Shown: positions 31,064 to 39,911, counted from the first letter of the stretch. The stretch is 64,000 bases of DNA from Actinomycetospora termitidis (GCF_030286555.1 NZ_JASVWF010000003.1:558001-622000), one strand, 5' to 3'. The notes: generated by a model not told the origin, from the sequence alone. Translations and numbers: made by a program.

Positions 31064-32320
31064 GTGACCAGCACGTCCGAGCAGCCCGTCACCGACCCGA
31101 GCACCGTCTTCGAGTCGGTGGACGACGTCGTGGAGGCACTCTCCGCCCAGGGCTACATCGCCGACCGGCGGCTGGCCACGACCGTCTTCCTGCTCACGCG
31201 GCTGGAGAAGCCGCTGCTGCTCGAGGGACCGGCCGGCGTCGGGAAGACCGAGCTGGCGAAGATGCTCGCCGCCGCCACCGGCCGGCGCTTCCTGCGCCTG
31301 CAGTGCTACGAGGGCCAGGACGAGACCAAGGCCCTCTACGAGTGGGACTACGGCAAGCAGCTGCTCTACACCCAGATCCTGCGGGAGAAGATCGGGCAGG
31401 TCGTCGAGGACGCCCCCGACATCCCCACCGCCGTCGACCGCATCGGCGCGCAGGACTCCGTCTTCTTCTCCGAGCGCTTCCTCGCACCCCGCCCGCTGCT
31501 CGAGGCCATCCGGTCCGACGAGCCCGTCGTGCTGCTGATCGACGAGGTCGACCGCGCCGACGAGGCCCTCGAGGCGGTGCTGCTCGAGACGCTCGGCGAG
31601 TTCCAGATCTCCGTGCCCGAGGTGGGCACCTTCGCCGCGAAGAACGCGCCGTACGTGATCCTGACCAGCAACAACACGCGTGACCTGGCCGCCGCCCTGA
31701 AGCGCCGCTGCCTGCACCTGTTCCTGGACTACCCGACGGCGGAGCGCGAGCTGGAGATCGTGCGCTCCAAGGACACCGGGCTGCCCGAGGCCGCCGCCCG
31801 GGAGCTGGTCGAGGTCGTCCGCGGGCTGCGCGAGCTCGAACTGCGCAAGGCGCCGTCGATCTCGGAGACGATCGACTGGGCCCGCACGCTGGCCGTGCTC
31901 GGCGTCGACGAGCTGAACTCGCAGATCCTCTCCGACACCGTCTCCGTCGTCGTGAAGTACGACAAGGACGTGCAGAAGGCGCTCGGCGCGCTGCCGAACC
32001 TCGTCGACCCGAACGCGGTGGTCGAGGACGCGCACGGGCACGGCCACGGTCATGGCCACGGGCACGGCCACGACGACCACGGCACCAACGGGCACTCCCG
32101 CGGCCCGGCCGCCGTGCCCGACGACGAGAACGACGGTCCCGACGGTCGCGCGGTCCGGGCCGCCAAGGACGAGCCCGGGCGGCACGCCGGGGTGTACGGC
32201 GCGCCCGGTCGGGAGGCCCAGGAGGCCGCGCGGTCCGGGGACAACCCGACCAGGCCGCGCAGCGTGAGCTCCTCGCAGGGCAACCGGTCGTTCGGGCTCG
32301 GCAAGAAGCGGGCCCTGTAA
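31064..32320 (+). CDS. MoxR-family AAA+ ATPase with His-Gly tract
   Basis: A 418-residue MoxR ATPase. Walker A is GPAGVGKTE near residue 57, Walker B VVLLIDEVDRADEALEA near 155, and the sensor segment reads ILTSNNTRDLAAALKRRCLH. MoxR proteins act with a VWA partner to mature metalloenzymes, often by metal or cofactor insertion. Residues about 323-345 hold an alternating Gly-His run ending in DDHGTNGH, which looks like a metal-binding tail. Placed between mno and a VWA gene, it most likely helps activate the mno product. Confidence 0.88.
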   Translation: MTSTSEQPVTDPSTVFESVDDVVEALSAQGYIADRRLATTVFLLTRLEKPLLLEGPAGVGKTELAKMLAAATGRRFLRLQCYEGQDETKALYEWDYGKQLLYTQILREKIGQVVEDAPDIPTAVDRIGAQDSVFFSERFLAPRPLLEAIRSDEPVVLLIDEVDRADEALEAVLLETLGEFQISVPEVGTFAAKNAPYVILTSNNTRDLAAALKRRCLHLFLDYPTAERELEIVRSKDTGLPEAAARELVEVVRGLRELELRKAPSISETIDWARTLAVLGVDELNSQILSDTVSVVVKYDKDVQKALGALPNLVDPNAVVEDAHGHGHGHGHGHGHDDHGTNGHSRGPAAVPDDENDGPDGRAVRAAKDEPGRHAGVYGAPGREAQEAARSGDNPTRPRSVSSSQGNRSFGLGKKRAL

Positions 32321-32351
32321 GCCACGCCGAGCACGAGAGGAGGCCCCGGTC

Positions 32352-33896
32352 GTGGAGGCCACCATCCACCGCTTCGTCCGGCTCCTGCGCATCCGCAACG
32401 TCCGGATCTCCACGTCGGAGGTCCTGGACGCGATGCACTGCGCGAGCGAGCCCGGCGTCCTCGCCGACCGCCCCACCCTCAAGGCGGCGCTGCAGGTCTC
32501 GCTCGTCAAGGACATCCGCGACGAGGCCACCTTCGACGAGATCTTCGACGCCTTCTTCGCGCTGGTGCGGATCGGGACGGAGGACACCGGGCACGGCCAC
32601 GGGCACGGCCACGAGGACCTCTCCGACGGCGGCGAGCTGGAGGACTTCACCCTCTCCGACGAGCCGGCGGAGACGCCCGAGCAGGGCCACGACCACGGCA
32701 AGCCGGTCGACATCAAGGAGTTCTTCGACCCCGAGGACATGGCCCAGCAGTTCAACCTGCACCAGGAGGCCAACAAGATCGACCTGGCGTCGATGACCGA
32801 CGAGATCGTCTTCTCCAAGGACGGCGCCACCGACCAGACCAACACCACGGAGAAGGTCCAGATCGAGACCGACCGCCTGCACGGCGGCGGTCTGCCCGGC
32901 GACATCGCGACGTCGTCGGGGACGAAGGTCGACGCGGACCTCAACGTGGCGCAGCAGGAGGCCCTGCTGGGCTGGCTGCAGGGCGTCGAGGACGGGATCG
33001 ACGACGAGGGTGACGAGACCGACGCGATGGCGCTGCGGCGTCGTCTCGCGGGGATGCTGGAGAACCTCCCCGAGGCGATCAAACGGCACCTCGAGCGGCT
33101 CATGGAGCTCGAGCAGCGCATCGTCGACGGCGGGCACGCCGACGAGGAGGCGCACAAGGCGGAGGTCGACCGCGCGCAGGAGCACGAGCGCCAGCAGCTC
33201 GAGGACTCGCTGCGCCGGCTGGCGAAGACGCTGCACGGCGCGCTGACGCACCGGCGACGTCAGTCCCCCCGGGGTCGCATCGACGCCGGCCGCACCATGC
33301 GGCGCAACATGCGCTTCGACGGCGTGCCGTTCACCCCGGTGACGGTCAGCCGGGCCGAGGACAAGCCGCGGCTGGTGATCCTGGCCGACGTGTCGCTGTC
33401 GGTGCGGGCGACCGCACGGTTCACCCTGCACCTGGTGCACGGCCTGCAGGACATGTTCGGCCAGGTCCGGTCCTTCGCCTTCGTCGGGGATCTCATCGAG
33501 GTCACCGACCTGTTCAGCGACCACACCGTGGAGGACGCCCTCGGCCTCATCTTCGGCGGCGACCTGCTGGACGTGGACGCCAACTCGAACTACGGCCAGG
33601 CGTTCGGCGACTTCCTCGAGGACCACGCGTCGGCGGTCAACCGGCGCTCGACCGTCATCGTGCTCGGGGACGGCCGGGGCAACGGCAACGACCCGAACAT
33701 CGAGGCGTTCGCCGAGATCGCCCGGCGGGCCCGGGAGACCATCTGGCTCACGCCGGAACCGCGCTACTCGTGGGGCCTGGGGGCCTGCGACCTGCCGCAG
33801 TACGCCGAGTTCGTCGACCGGATCCGTGTCGTCCGCGACCTCACCGGGCTCTCCGAGGTCAGCCACGACATGGTCGCCGAGATGATCGGCCGGTGA
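32352..33896 (+). CDS. VWA domain-containing CoxE-like protein, MoxR partner
   Basis: A 514-residue protein. The C-terminal VWA domain carries the metal-ion-dependent adhesion site (VILADVSLSVRATARF, then later TVIVLGDGRGNG) and ends with a CoxE-like segment (TIWLTPEPRYSWGLGACDLP). The N-terminal half contains a Gly-His tract at about residues 79-87 and GHDHGK shortly after, echoing the tract in the MoxR partner. Residues 215-290 are helical and charged. The GTG start has GAGAGGAGG in front. Its stop overlaps the methyltransferase gene by GTGA. Confidence 0.88.
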   Translation: MEATIHRFVRLLRIRNVRISTSEVLDAMHCASEPGVLADRPTLKAALQVSLVKDIRDEATFDEIFDAFFALVRIGTEDTGHGHGHGHEDLSDGGELEDFTLSDEPAETPEQGHDHGKPVDIKEFFDPEDMAQQFNLHQEANKIDLASMTDEIVFSKDGATDQTNTTEKVQIETDRLHGGGLPGDIATSSGTKVDADLNVAQQEALLGWLQGVEDGIDDEGDETDAMALRRRLAGMLENLPEAIKRHLERLMELEQRIVDGGHADEEAHKAEVDRAQEHERQQLEDSLRRLAKTLHGALTHRRRQSPRGRIDAGRTMRRNMRFDGVPFTPVTVSRAEDKPRLVILADVSLSVRATARFTLHLVHGLQDMFGQVRSFAFVGDLIEVTDLFSDHTVEDALGLIFGGDLLDVDANSNYGQAFGDFLEDHASAVNRRSTVIVLGDGRGNGNDPNIEAFAEIARRARETIWLTPEPRYSWGLGACDLPQYAEFVDRIRVVRDLTGLSEVSHDMVAEMIGR

Positions 33897-34834
33897 CCCT
33901 CACTCCCGCGGCGGGCTCGCTGCGGATCGATCCGCTGGCCCCGGCGCACCCGGGGCGCTGGGAGAACGGCCCGGTGGTGGTGTGCCACCTCGACCGCGCC
34001 GCGGTCCCGGTGCGCCTCGCGGAGGGTCGCGCGCCCGAGCTGGTCACCGACCGGTTCGAGCTCCACCGGCTCGGTGACCGCATCCTCGTGCTCCACCGCT
34101 TCCGGCCCGACGAGCTGGACGACGACGTCTCCACGGTCGTCGCCGACGAGCTCGGCGACGTCATCGACTCGGCGCCGCTGTTCGAGCGGGTGGTCACGGG
34201 AATCGTGCGCTCGACCGTGCTCGACCCGCTGACGGCGTGGTCGACGTTCTACGCGAACTCCCTCGCGGTGCTGCGCCATCCCGGCGCGGGACCGTGGTCC
34301 GGCGGCCTGCCCGAGGCGTCGCTCGCCGGCTTCGCCCCGGTCCACGCGCGGGCCCTCGACGAGGTGCTGGGCACGACGGTGGCCGACCTCGGCTCGTGCT
34401 TCGGGTTCCTGCCGCTGCTGATGGCCGAGCGCGGGCTCGACGTGGTCGCCACCGACCACACCGTCGGCACCATGACGCTGCTCTCCGCCGTCGCGCGGGC
34501 CGGGGTGGTCCCGGAGGCGGCCGACCGGGTGCGCACGCTGGCCTGCGACGCCCGGGCGGTCCCGCTGGCCGACTCCTCGGTCGACACGGTCACCGCGATC
34601 CACCTGCTCGAGCACCTGCCCGAGGACGCGGCGGCGGTCGTCGTCGACGAGATGGTGCGGGTCGCCCGGCGCCGGATCGTCGTGGCCGTGCCCTACGAGG
34701 AGTCCCCCGACCCGGTCTACGGCCACCTGCGCCGCTTCACCCCGGACGACCTGGTCGCCCTCGGCGAGCGCACCGGCCTGCGGTTCCGGGTGGACGAGCA
34801 CCACGGGGGCTGGATGTGCGCGGAGCGCAGGTGA
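33893..34834 (+). CDS. mftM: SAM-dependent methyltransferase, probable MftM
   Basis: A 313-residue class I methyltransferase. SAM motif I is VADLGSCFGFLPLLMAERG near residue 162, followed by DVVATDHTVG, SVDTVTAIHLLEHLP and, at the end, YGHLRRFTPDDLVAL. An N-terminal region of about 130 residues is outside the core fold. In mycobacteria MftM methylates the mycofactocin oligosaccharide and is encoded near the methanol oxidoreductase; the same setting (mno, MoxR, VWA) supports that identity here. The GTG overlaps the VWA stop. The protein ends within the first bases of a perfect 46-base palindrome. Confidence 0.75.
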   Translation: MTLTPAAGSLRIDPLAPAHPGRWENGPVVVCHLDRAAVPVRLAEGRAPELVTDRFELHRLGDRILVLHRFRPDELDDDVSTVVADELGDVIDSAPLFERVVTGIVRSTVLDPLTAWSTFYANSLAVLRHPGAGPWSGGLPEASLAGFAPVHARALDEVLGTTVADLGSCFGFLPLLMAERGLDVVATDHTVGTMTLLSAVARAGVVPEAADRVRTLACDARAVPLADSSVDTVTAIHLLEHLPEDAAAVVVDEMVRVARRRIVVAVPYEESPDPVYGHLRRFTPDDLVALGERTGLRFRVDEHHGGWMCAERR

Positions 34835-34873
34835 GCACTTGTTGTCGCCATGGCGACAACAAGTGCTCACCTG
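34828..34873. repeat. 46-bp perfect palindrome, intergenic copy
   Basis: Two 23-base arms with no loop (CAGGTGAGCAC... and ...GTGCTCACCTG), centred on GCCATGGC. The mftM stop codon lies inside its left arm. It separates two convergent genes and could act as a terminator, but its sequence is the same element found coding inside the OYE-type gene at 21545, so it is a repeat family member. Confidence 0.88.
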
Positions 34874-34881
34874 AGCGAAGC

Positions 34882-36471
34882 TCACATCGGACAGCCCTGG
34901 CCCCGCGCCGCCTGCTGCGGGTCCATGCGGAACATGGGACCGGTGTCGGTGGGCTCGTCGTAGTAGCGGTGGAAGACCGGGGTGAGTCCGCCGGAGATCG
35001 GCGGGACGATCCAGCTCCAGTCGACGGGGCACGTCCGACCGGCCTGCTCCTCGCGCTCGAGGTGGCGCAGGAAGCGCTGTGACTCGCCGTGGTGGTCGGC
35101 CATCGACACGCCGGCGGTGTCGAACGAGTGCTGCACCGCGAGGGTGGTCTCCACGGCCGCCCGGTCGCGCCACATCGTGCGGTCGGACGAGGTGTCGAGG
35201 CCCATCTTCTCGGCGACCTCGCGCAGCATGTCGTAGCGGTCGGCGTCGGCGAAGTTGCGCGCGCCGATCTCGGTGGCCATGTACCAGCCGTTGAACGGTG
35301 CCGCGGGGTAGGAGATCCCGCCGATGTCCAGGCGCATGTTGCTGATGACCGGCAGCGCGTGCCAGCGCAGGCCCAGGTCGGCGAACCACGCGTGGTCGGG
35401 ATGGGTGATGTCGACCTCGAGGACCGAGGCCTCGGGGACGTCGACGAACTGCGGCCCCTTCTCGGCCCACTCCCCGCCGCCGGACACGACGAGCGGGAGC
35501 ACGTCGAACCGACCCATCGGCGAGGGCGGCACCCAGCCGAGCGAGCGGGCATGGTCGGTGAACCCGACGTAGCGCGGGTCGCCGAGGACACGGCCCCCGG
35601 TGCGGTAGCCCGCGTAGCGGATGAGCTGCTCGTTCCAGATCCGCGGCCCGGGTGCGGTCGGCGTGTCCGGCGCGAAGATCGTGATCGTGGAGCGGATCCG
35701 CCCGCGCCGCGTCGCCTCGTCGAGGTGACCGACGCACTCCGCGGCGACCTCGTCGGGCGCGGTCACGTGCCGGCGGTCCCGCAGGTGCAGGCTGCGCCAG
35801 TACAACCGACCGATGCAGCGGGCGGAGCTCCGCCAGGCGACCCGGGCGCCGAACGCCAGCTCGGCGGCGGTGTGCACGTACGTGCCCGTCCGCTCGATCT
35901 CGTCGCGCACGGCCGCGATCCGCTCGGCCAGGGGAACGGCCGGCGCGTCACCGCCCTTGACCGTCGTGGCTCCCGGTTCCTCGGACTCGGCGTGGAAGAG
36001 CCGCAGGAACTCCTCGGCCTCGTCCGGGTCGACCGGCGCGACGCCGACGTCCCGGGAGGCGGGAGCGCCCCAGGCCGTCGCCGGGGGTGGCGTCGGGGCG
36101 TCCGCGGCCTGCGCCGGCCGGGGGCGCGGGCGGGGCCGGTCGTCGACGGTCGCCGGGGCGGGGACGGGAGCCGGGCCGGGGACCGGGGCCGACACCGTGG
36201 CGGCGGAGACCGTGGCCGGAGCAGCCACCGAGGCCGTGGCCGCGGACACCGTCTCCGGGTCGGGCGGGGTCGCCGGAGCCGGCGCGACGGCGGCCGCCAA
36301 CGGTGCCGTGGCGGCCCCGGGGTCGGCGGTCCGCGCAGCCGGGACCGGGCCGGGCGGCTCGGTGGCCGGGGCCGCGGGTGGCACCACCGGCGATCCGCTC
36401 GAGGGTGTGCTCACCGGTCCGGCGTCGGTCGTGGTCCCGACGACGGCCATCGTGGCCATCCCGCGCGCCAT
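34882..36471 (-). CDS. nos: Nitric oxide synthase oxygenase
   Basis: A 529-residue protein whose last ~340 residues form a bacterial NOS oxygenase domain: ERTGTYVHTAAELAFGARVA, the heme-thiolate motif WRSSARCIGR, the substrate region NGWYMATEIGARN with the arginine-binding Glu, and VDWSWIVPPISGGLTPVFHR. It oxidises L-Arg to citrulline and NO using electrons from a separate reductase. The first ~180 residues are an Ala/Pro/Thr-rich extension unlike the short bacterial forms; the ATG at 36471 has an ideal GGAGGTGGC site, so the extension appears real. A flavohemoglobin gene lies 1.5 kb away, divergently oriented. Confidence 0.92.
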   Translation of the reverse strand: MARGMATMAVVGTTTDAGPVSTPSSGSPVVPPAAPATEPPGPVPAARTADPGAATAPLAAAVAPAPATPPDPETVSAATASVAAPATVSAATVSAPVPGPAPVPAPATVDDRPRPRPRPAQAADAPTPPPATAWGAPASRDVGVAPVDPDEAEEFLRLFHAESEEPGATTVKGGDAPAVPLAERIAAVRDEIERTGTYVHTAAELAFGARVAWRSSARCIGRLYWRSLHLRDRRHVTAPDEVAAECVGHLDEATRRGRIRSTITIFAPDTPTAPGPRIWNEQLIRYAGYRTGGRVLGDPRYVGFTDHARSLGWVPPSPMGRFDVLPLVVSGGGEWAEKGPQFVDVPEASVLEVDITHPDHAWFADLGLRWHALPVISNMRLDIGGISYPAAPFNGWYMATEIGARNFADADRYDMLREVAEKMGLDTSSDRTMWRDRAAVETTLAVQHSFDTAGVSMADHHGESQRFLRHLEREEQAGRTCPVDWSWIVPPISGGLTPVFHRYYDEPTDTGPMFRMDPQQAARGQGCPM

Positions 36472-36985
36472 GCCACCTCCGTGTGTGCTCCGAGGTCCTG
36501 CATCCCGCCGCCGTGTGCTCCAGCGACGTCGACACCTCTGGTTGCGCCGCCGCCTCCGACGGCGTCCGAGCCGGACCCCCGCGCGCCCGGACACCATCCT
36601 CACCGAGCTCCCCGCCGAGGGGATCTAGCCGTTCGGACTCACATGACCGGCGATCCGGGCCCGAACGATCGGCCGACCGGCGCAACGACCACCCGCACGT
36701 TGCATCACCCGTCCTGCTCGTCAGGAGAACGCCCTCCTGATGACGAACCACGACGGATCGGACGCGGGCGCGTCGAGACCCCACCGTGACCTGTCACACC
36801 GGCCCACTGTAGGGGGTCGCCCGTCGCTCCTCGGAGGGTGGGAGCACCTCACCGAGCGTCACTCGTTGGTGCGCTCCGTGTCGGCCCACCGCGACTGCGA
36901 CCCCGATGCTCTGGCACCCTGACCGACGACCGGCAGTAATCGTCGCGAGAACCCAGCGTGACGAGACCGACGGTGGGAGGCACGA
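36472..36985. promoter_or_regulatory. Divergent intergenic region between nos and a membrane protein gene
   Basis: About 514 bases. The nos ribosome site abuts its left end and a GGGAGG site abuts its right end. A small hairpin CAGGAG / CTCCTG lies near 36721-36737, followed by a 60-codon open frame (36740-36922) that I do not accept as a gene. Promoters for both flanking genes should be here, but I cannot assign boxes. Confidence 0.4.
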
Positions 36986-37714
36986 GTGAGCCGAGCCGGA
37001 CGGGGCCGCACCGGTGGTGCGGGCCCCAGGGGAGGCATGCGTGGCGGTCGCGTGCGCGCGAGCGACCTGCGCGAGCGCGCGGACGAGATGGCCGCGCTGC
37101 TCGACGAGGCCGCCCCCCGCGCCCGTCGCCGTCGTCGCCGCAGCTCCACCGCCCTGCCCGCCGCGATCGCCGCCTTCGGCGCCCTGAGCGTCGGTGGCGT
37201 GGGCCTGGCGCTGGGCCTGACCCCCACGGGCACGGAGGGCCAGCTGCCCGCCGCGCCCTCGCCCGTGCTCGCCGACCCGGGAACCGACCTGCCCGCGACG
37301 ACCGCCGACGGCGCGGCGCCCGCGACCGCGGACCTCGACCCCGCCGTCGCGGGCGCCGACCTGATCCGACCCGACGACGGCCGGGCCGACCGCCGCGACG
37401 GAGGCCGGCCGGCCCCGTCGCCCACCCCGCGGTCCACGGCCTCGACCACGACCTCCGCGCCGGCGACGACGACCACCCGCTCCCGCCCGACGACGACCCG
37501 GACGACGAAGCCCCGGCCCACCAAGCCGCGCCCGACGGTGACCCGGTCGGCCACCCCGCGGTCGACGACGACCCCGACCTCGGCGGCCTCCACCCGTCCG
37601 ATCGCGGAGCGCTCGGCCCTGCTGACGAGCACGTCGGACGACGAGGAGCCGACCACGGCCACGTCCGCGACCCCGGTCCCGTCCGGGGACGACGACCTCG
37701 ACGCCGACCGCTAG
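36986..37714 (+). CDS. Membrane-anchored Thr/Pro-rich hypothetical protein
   Basis: A 242-residue protein. A basic N-terminal part (RASDLRERADEMAALLDEAA then RARRRRRRSS) precedes one hydrophobic helix near residues 57-75 (AAIAAFGALSVGGVGLALGL). The remainder is Thr/Pro/Ser-rich, with a run of TTTSAPATTTT-type and KPRPTKPRPT repeats, ending acidic. This is a type II membrane protein with a stalk-like exterior. No function recognised. GGGAGG precedes the GTG start. It lies between the NOS and flavohemoglobin genes. Confidence 0.65.
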   Translation: MSRAGRGRTGGAGPRGGMRGGRVRASDLRERADEMAALLDEAAPRARRRRRRSSTALPAAIAAFGALSVGGVGLALGLTPTGTEGQLPAAPSPVLADPGTDLPATTADGAAPATADLDPAVAGADLIRPDDGRADRRDGGRPAPSPTPRSTASTTTSAPATTTTRSRPTTTRTTKPRPTKPRPTVTRSATPRSTTTPTSAASTRPIAERSALLTSTSDDEEPTTATSATPVPSGDDDLDADR

Positions 37715-37955
37715 ACCCCGTCCGAGGGGGAGAGCGGTCGGCTCTCCACGACCAGTGACGACCGCCCGGTGACGGATCGCACGACCGTGGCGGGCCCGTC
37801 GCCGTTCACCGGCCGTGGCCGTACGCTGACCGCACGGTAGGCCACCCTCCACGATCGGGGGCGGACGCGGAGTAGCGTCGCGGCCTAGTGCCCACCGCAG
37901 GGGTGGCCCGGGCGGGGGGCGAGCAAGTCATCGCGAGATGAGGAGTCGACCGGAC

Positions 37956-39911
37956 GTGACCGCAGCGAGGAACAACGGTCCTGACGCAGGGCGTCACGGC
38001 CCTGCCGGGCCGGCGGGTCCTCCCCGCGACCGCGATTCCGGGGACTTCCCCGGCAACTGGGGCGCCTCGGCACTCGATCGCTCAGCGGTCTCCGGCCGGG
38101 AACCGTTCGGCGCCGGAGCGTCCGGTTTCGGATCGTCGGGGCGGACGCCTCCACCAGGTGGGGCGTACGACCCTGACGACGCCGTGTTCGACATCGCCGA
38201 CGACCGGCGCGACGACGGGACGACGATGAGCCATCCCTCCAGCCGTGGGGCCGTTCCCCCGCCCCCGCCCCGGACCACCGCCTTCCCGCCGCCGTCGCTG
38301 CCGACGGCACGCTCGGAGTCGGGCCATCGCGCCGAGGACCGGCACTCCGGTGGGCAGCTCGGCGACGGCTACGAGACCGGCGGCTACGAGACCGGCGGGT
38401 ACCAGAGCGGGGGTCACGGCTCCTCCGGCTACGAGACCGGCGGCTACGGCTCCGCCGGGTACGACACCGGCTACGGCTCGGCCGGGTACGGCACCGGGAG
38501 CCACTCCGGCGGCTACTCCTCCGGGGGCTACTCCTCCCCGGGCCACGACTCGCCCGGCTACGGCTCCTCCGGGTACGGCTCGGCCGGCTATGGCTCGGCC
38601 GGCTACGACTCGCCCGGGTACGGCTCGGCCGGCTACGGCTCCTCCGGCGGCTACGACTCGACCGGGTACGCGCCGTCGAACGGCTCCTACCTCGACGAGC
38701 CCGCCCGCACGTCGGCGATGCCGTCGAGCCCGTCGCACCACGTCCCCGAGGGCGTGGGGCTGCCGACGCCGCGCGACGCGTCGGCACGCTCGAACGACGC
38801 CTCGGACATGGTCGCGATCATCCGGGACAGCTTCGAGGCGGTCTCCTCGCGGACCGACGAGCTGACCCAGCTGTTCTACGGCTGGTTGTTCCGGATCGCG
38901 CCGGAGACCCGCGAGCTGTTCCCGGTCACGATGGAGCTGCAGCGCACGCGCCTGCTGCGCGCGCTCATCCACGTCGTGCAGATGGTCGACCGGCCCGACG
39001 AGCTCAACGTCTTCCTGCGCCAGCTCGGCCGGGACCACCGCAAGTTCGGGGTCATCGGCGAGCACTACGACAAGGTCGGCGAGGCCCTCCTCGGTGCCCT
39101 GGCGGAGATCGCCGGGCCCGCGTGGACCCGTGACGTGGAGCAGGCCTGGGTCGGCGCGTACGGCGTCGTCTCGAAGTCGATGCGCGACGCCGCGGACGCC
39201 GAGCGCGGTCCCGCCGTCTGGATGGCCCGGGTGATGGAGCACCGCCGGGTCGCCCCGGACCTCGCGATCGTGCGGGTGCAGACCAGCCAGCCCGTGCCCT
39301 ACCTCGCCGGGCAGTACGTCTCGGTGGAGACCCCGCAGCGCCCACGGATGTGGCGCTCGCTCACGCCGGCGAACGCCCCGGGCCCGGACTGCGTGATGGA
39401 GTTCCACGTCCACACGGTCCCCGGCGGCTGGGTGAGCCGGGCGATCGTGTCGCACGCCCGCGTCGGCGACGTGTGGCGCATCGGTCCGCCGATGGGCCAG
39501 ATGACCCTCGACCCGCGCTCGCAGGCCGACCTGCTCATGGTCGCCGGCGGCACCGGGCTCGCTCCCGCCCGTGCGCTGATCGAGCAGCTGATGGTGGACG
39601 GGTCGGACCGCAAGGTCGCGCTGTTCGTCGGCGGCCGCACGTGGAGCTCGCTCTACGACATCGACACGCTCCGCCGCATGGCGCAGGACAACCCGTGGCT
39701 GACGGTCGTGCCCGTCGTCGAGGAGGACGGGCGGCGCTACGGCGCGGAGACCGGCACCCTCGGCGAGGTCGTGGCCCGCTACGGCGCCTGGGCCGACCGC
39801 CAGATCGTCGTGGCCGGGTCGCCCCCGATGGTCCGCTCCACGGTGTCCGCGATGCTCGACGCCGGGACACCGTTCATGCAGATCCACTACGACCCGTACC
39901 ACACCGACTAG
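37956..39911 (+). CDS. Flavohemoglobin (NO dioxygenase type) with Gly/Tyr/Ser-rich N-terminal domain
   Basis: A 651-residue protein. Residues ~279-415 are a globin (LTQLFYGWLFRIAPETRELF with the distal Tyr, ELQRTRLL with Gln, and RDHRKFGVIGEHY with the proximal His). Residues ~422-650 are an FAD/NAD(P)H reductase (GQYVSVETP, VAGGTGLAPARALIEQ, VVAGSPPMVR). The usual FAD motif RPYS reads RSLT, an oddity. It probably converts NO to nitrate. Residues ~137-240 are a run of GY[EDGS][TS] units (GYGSAGYGSAGYDSPGYG), a low-complexity prion-like segment absent from ordinary flavohemoglobins. Start: GTG 37956, ten bases after AGGAG; ATG 37938 is the alternative. Confidence 0.9.
   Translation: MTAARNNGPDAGRHGPAGPAGPPRDRDSGDFPGNWGASALDRSAVSGREPFGAGASGFGSSGRTPPPGGAYDPDDAVFDIADDRRDDGTTMSHPSSRGAVPPPPPRTTAFPPPSLPTARSESGHRAEDRHSGGQLGDGYETGGYETGGYQSGGHGSSGYETGGYGSAGYDTGYGSAGYGTGSHSGGYSSGGYSSPGHDSPGYGSSGYGSAGYGSAGYDSPGYGSAGYGSSGGYDSTGYAPSNGSYLDEPARTSAMPSSPSHHVPEGVGLPTPRDASARSNDASDMVAIIRDSFEAVSSRTDELTQLFYGWLFRIAPETRELFPVTMELQRTRLLRALIHVVQMVDRPDELNVFLRQLGRDHRKFGVIGEHYDKVGEALLGALAEIAGPAWTRDVEQAWVGAYGVVSKSMRDAADAERGPAVWMARVMEHRRVAPDLAIVRVQTSQPVPYLAGQYVSVETPQRPRMWRSLTPANAPGPDCVMEFHVHTVPGGWVSRAIVSHARVGDVWRIGPPMGQMTLDPRSQADLLMVAGGTGLAPARALIEQLMVDGSDRKVALFVGGRTWSSLYDIDTLRRMAQDNPWLTVVPVVEEDGRRYGAETGTLGEVVARYGAWADRQIVVAGSPPMVRSTVSAMLDAGTPFMQIHYDPYHTD
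38364..38675 (+). repeat. Degenerate tandem repeat encoding GY[GDES][ST] units
   Basis: About 25 tyrosine-centred codon blocks of the form GGCTACGGCTC(G/C) recur every 12-15 bases within the flavohemoglobin gene. The repetition is obvious at DNA level as well as protein level and could expand or contract by slippage. Confidence 0.8.

Noticed and set aside
34828..34873. Simple intrinsic terminator only
   Set aside because: The same arm sequence occurs inside a coding region at 21545, so it is better described as a repeat family member that may also terminate transcription here.
36740..36922. 60-codon + strand frame in the nos upstream region
   Set aside because: No good ribosome site, no recognisable motif, composition like neighbouring non-coding sequence.
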